Assembly (NCBI RefSeq): GCF_007474545.1
Contig: NZ_VKOG01000005.1
Coordinates: 62,001 to 126,000, forward strand
Direction of reading: 5' to 3'
DNA length: 64,000 nt
Origin: Chryseobacterium binzhouense
GTDB taxonomy: Bacteria > Bacteroidota > Bacteroidia > Flavobacteriales > Weeksellaceae
A model generated the notes under the pieces. It saw only the letters and a program-made list of their open reading frames with translations, had not been told where the DNA came from and did not search any database. Positions 61,059 through 64,000 of this stretch are shown in pieces. The translations under genes were made by a program, and so were the position numbers. Each line of letters starts with the position of its first letter. Positions within the stretch are counted from its first letter, which is position 1.

Positions 61059-61418
61059 ATGGATGCCAACGACATTTTAGACTATTGTCTTTCCAAAAAA
61101 GGAGTTACGGAAAGCTTTCCTTTTGACGAAGAAACTCTTGTGATGAAAGTAGGTACAAAAATGTTTTTGCTGATGCCCTTAGAAAAGCAGCCTCTAAATA
61201 TCAATGTAAAAACAGATCCTGAATGGAGTCTGGAACTTCGGGAAAGATATCCTCAGATTACAGGCGCGTATCATATGAATAAAACACATTGGAATTCTGT
61301 TTCCGTTGTCGGGCTTAAGAAAGATTTGATTTTAAAGATGATTGATCACTCGTATGATTTGGTTTTCAAATCATTGACGAAGAAAATAAGAGAAGAAATC
61401 AGCCAGCTTAAAAGTTAA
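61059..61418 (+). CDS. MmcQ/YjbR family DNA-binding-fold protein
   Basis: 119-aa cytoplasmic protein. ILDYCLSKKGVTESFPFDEETLVMKVGTKMF, then MNKTHWNSVSV and the end ILKMIDHSYDLVFKSLTKK match MmcQ/YjbR (CyaY-like fold). Function not established in the family. Its last 11 bases overlap the 3' end of ribF on the other strand. Confidence 0.88.
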   Translation: MDANDILDYCLSKKGVTESFPFDEETLVMKVGTKMFLLMPLEKQPLNINVKTDPEWSLELRERYPQITGAYHMNKTHWNSVSVVGLKKDLILKMIDHSYDLVFKSLTKKIREEISQLKS

Positions 61419-62328
61419 ACTCTTTCGTCAACCTTTTATCATCATCCAATCTTTCAACCAATTTTTCTATGCCTTCGAATTTAATTTCGTCATGAAGAAA
61501 ATCCCTAAACTTCACCGTTATATTTTCGTCGTAAATATCTTCTTCAAAATCAAGAATATACACTTCAACAGTTAATTTTTCTCCATTCACAGTAGGATTT
61601 GTTCCGATGCTTAACATCCCTTTGTAAGACTGATTTTTGACAAAAACTTCTACAATGTAAGCTCCTTTCTTGGGAAGTAGTTTGATATTTTCGGTTTCGA
61701 TATTGGCTGTTGGATAACCAATCGTTCTTCCTATTTTTTTGCCATGAACTACAGTTCCTGAAAGTGAATAATGGTAACCTAGCATTGCATTTGCTTTTAT
61801 AATATCACCTTCCAGTAATGCTTTTCTGATTTTAGTCGAGCTGATGTTATTTTCGTGAATATTGATAGCTTCCATTTGCTCAACCTCAAAATCCAGCTCT
61901 TTTGAAAGTTTTTTGAGCAATTCAAAATTTCCGCTTTTATTTTTGCCGAAAGAATGATCGTAGCCTATAATTAAATATTTTACATTTAACCGGTCAATCA
62001 AAATCTGTCTTACAAATTCTTCTCCTGTTAAATTTCGAAATTCTTCATCAAATTCTTTAAGAAACAGACTCCCGATACCATATTTTTCCATCAGTAAAGT
62101 CTTTTCCTCTAAAGTATTAAGAAGCTTCAGATCCTCATTAGGATTAAAAACAAACCTTGGATGCGGCCAGAAAGTAAGAACGGCTGTTTCGAGATTGTTT
62201 TCAGAACCTGCTTTTTTCAATTCATCCATAATGTATTTGTGACCAAGATGAACGCCGTCAAACATTCCTAAAGATAAGGCTAATGGTTTTTTGGAAAAAT
62301 AATCGCTGAAATTTCTGAAAACTTTCAA
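61408..62328 (-). CDS. ribF: Bifunctional riboflavin kinase/FAD synthetase
   Basis: 306-aa enzyme that makes FMN and FAD from riboflavin. Start codon is TTG at 62328. The N-terminal nucleotidyltransferase has LGMFDGVHLGHK and later ISSTKIRKALLEG; the C-terminal kinase has HGKKIGRTIGYPTANI, GAYIVEVFV and GMLSIGTNPTV. The length is standard. Overlaps the 3' end of the convergent MmcQ gene by 11 bases, and no terminator hairpin separates them. Confidence 0.95.
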   Translation of the reverse strand: MKVFRNFSDYFSKKPLALSLGMFDGVHLGHKYIMDELKKAGSENNLETAVLTFWPHPRFVFNPNEDLKLLNTLEEKTLLMEKYGIGSLFLKEFDEEFRNLTGEEFVRQILIDRLNVKYLIIGYDHSFGKNKSGNFELLKKLSKELDFEVEQMEAINIHENNISSTKIRKALLEGDIIKANAMLGYHYSLSGTVVHGKKIGRTIGYPTANIETENIKLLPKKGAYIVEVFVKNQSYKGMLSIGTNPTVNGEKLTVEVYILDFEEDIYDENITVKFRDFLHDEIKFEGIEKLVERLDDDKRLTKEFNF

Positions 62329-62452
62329 TAGTAAAATTTTGACTGCAAATATAAGTATAATGTAACAATGTATTGATATAACAATGTACCAATGTTTTTA
62401 TCCGCAAAAATGATTGATAAACCGGTAAACTGCTACATTGGCAAATTATTGA

Positions 62453-64000
<1,548 letters not shown>

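Overview
The window comes from an AT-rich member of the Flavobacteriia, most likely Weeksellaceae close to Chryseobacterium. The evidence is a short primary sigma factor of the Bacteroidetes type, promoter boxes of the form TAnnTTTG, a SusC/SusD glycan-uptake locus, many lipoproteins with short leaders, Flavobacteria-style porins, and REP-like palindromic repeats. The genus is inferred from protein resemblance. No rRNA, tRNA, CRISPR array, prophage or insertion sequence was seen.

Layout. 0-12 kb holds housekeeping and envelope genes: kdsA (LPS Kdo synthesis), a TonB-dependent receptor, rpoD, a secreted S1/P1 nuclease, a secreted S9 peptidase, an AarF/UbiB kinase and a DEAD-box helicase. 11.5-15.2 kb has secreted or lipid-anchored proteins around a YqhD-like alcohol dehydrogenase. 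15.3-23.2 kb carries PEP carboxylase, a tandem pair of outer-membrane beta-barrel genes, aroB, an RsuA/RluB pseudouridine synthase and nicotinamidase. 23.4-29.7 kb is a small-gene stress and regulation region: a translationally coupled DUF1569-YtxJ-Crp operon, a general-stress flavin-binding protein, three further Crp/Fnr paralogues, a degenerate CinA-like protein, two tiny lipoproteins and an orphan LuxR-type HTH protein.

29.7-36.0 kb is the four-gene ligase-associated DNA damage response cluster (exonuclease, ATP-dependent ligase, Lhr-like helicase, PdeM phosphoesterase), all on the minus strand. Each of its three intergenic gaps holds a palindromic repeat. 36.1-43.2 kb has a CatA-like acetyltransferase, rsmG, a DUF922 putative metalloprotease overlapping a large AddB-like nuclease, and a glutaryl-CoA-type dehydrogenase. 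42.5-53.8 kb is a polysaccharide utilisation locus: degenerate-Nudix regulator and MFS transporter, divergent from SusC, SusD, a surface lipoprotein, GH30 and GH3. This gene content fits beta-1,6-glucan use. Its SusC gene is split by a single in-frame TAG codon, the most notable lesion in the window.

54-64 kb returns to core functions: small secreted proteins, a GNAT acetyltransferase, gyrA (with Ser83 and Asp87 at the classical quinolone positions), a TPR protein, an NAD(P)-binding protein, ribF and the start of atpD, which runs off the window end.

I did not find a clear-cut new multi-gene system. The best candidates for follow-up are the interrupted SusC, the repeats in every gap of the ligase cluster, the Crp/CinA-like/small-lipoprotein cluster, and the duplicated porin gene that carries its own terminator.
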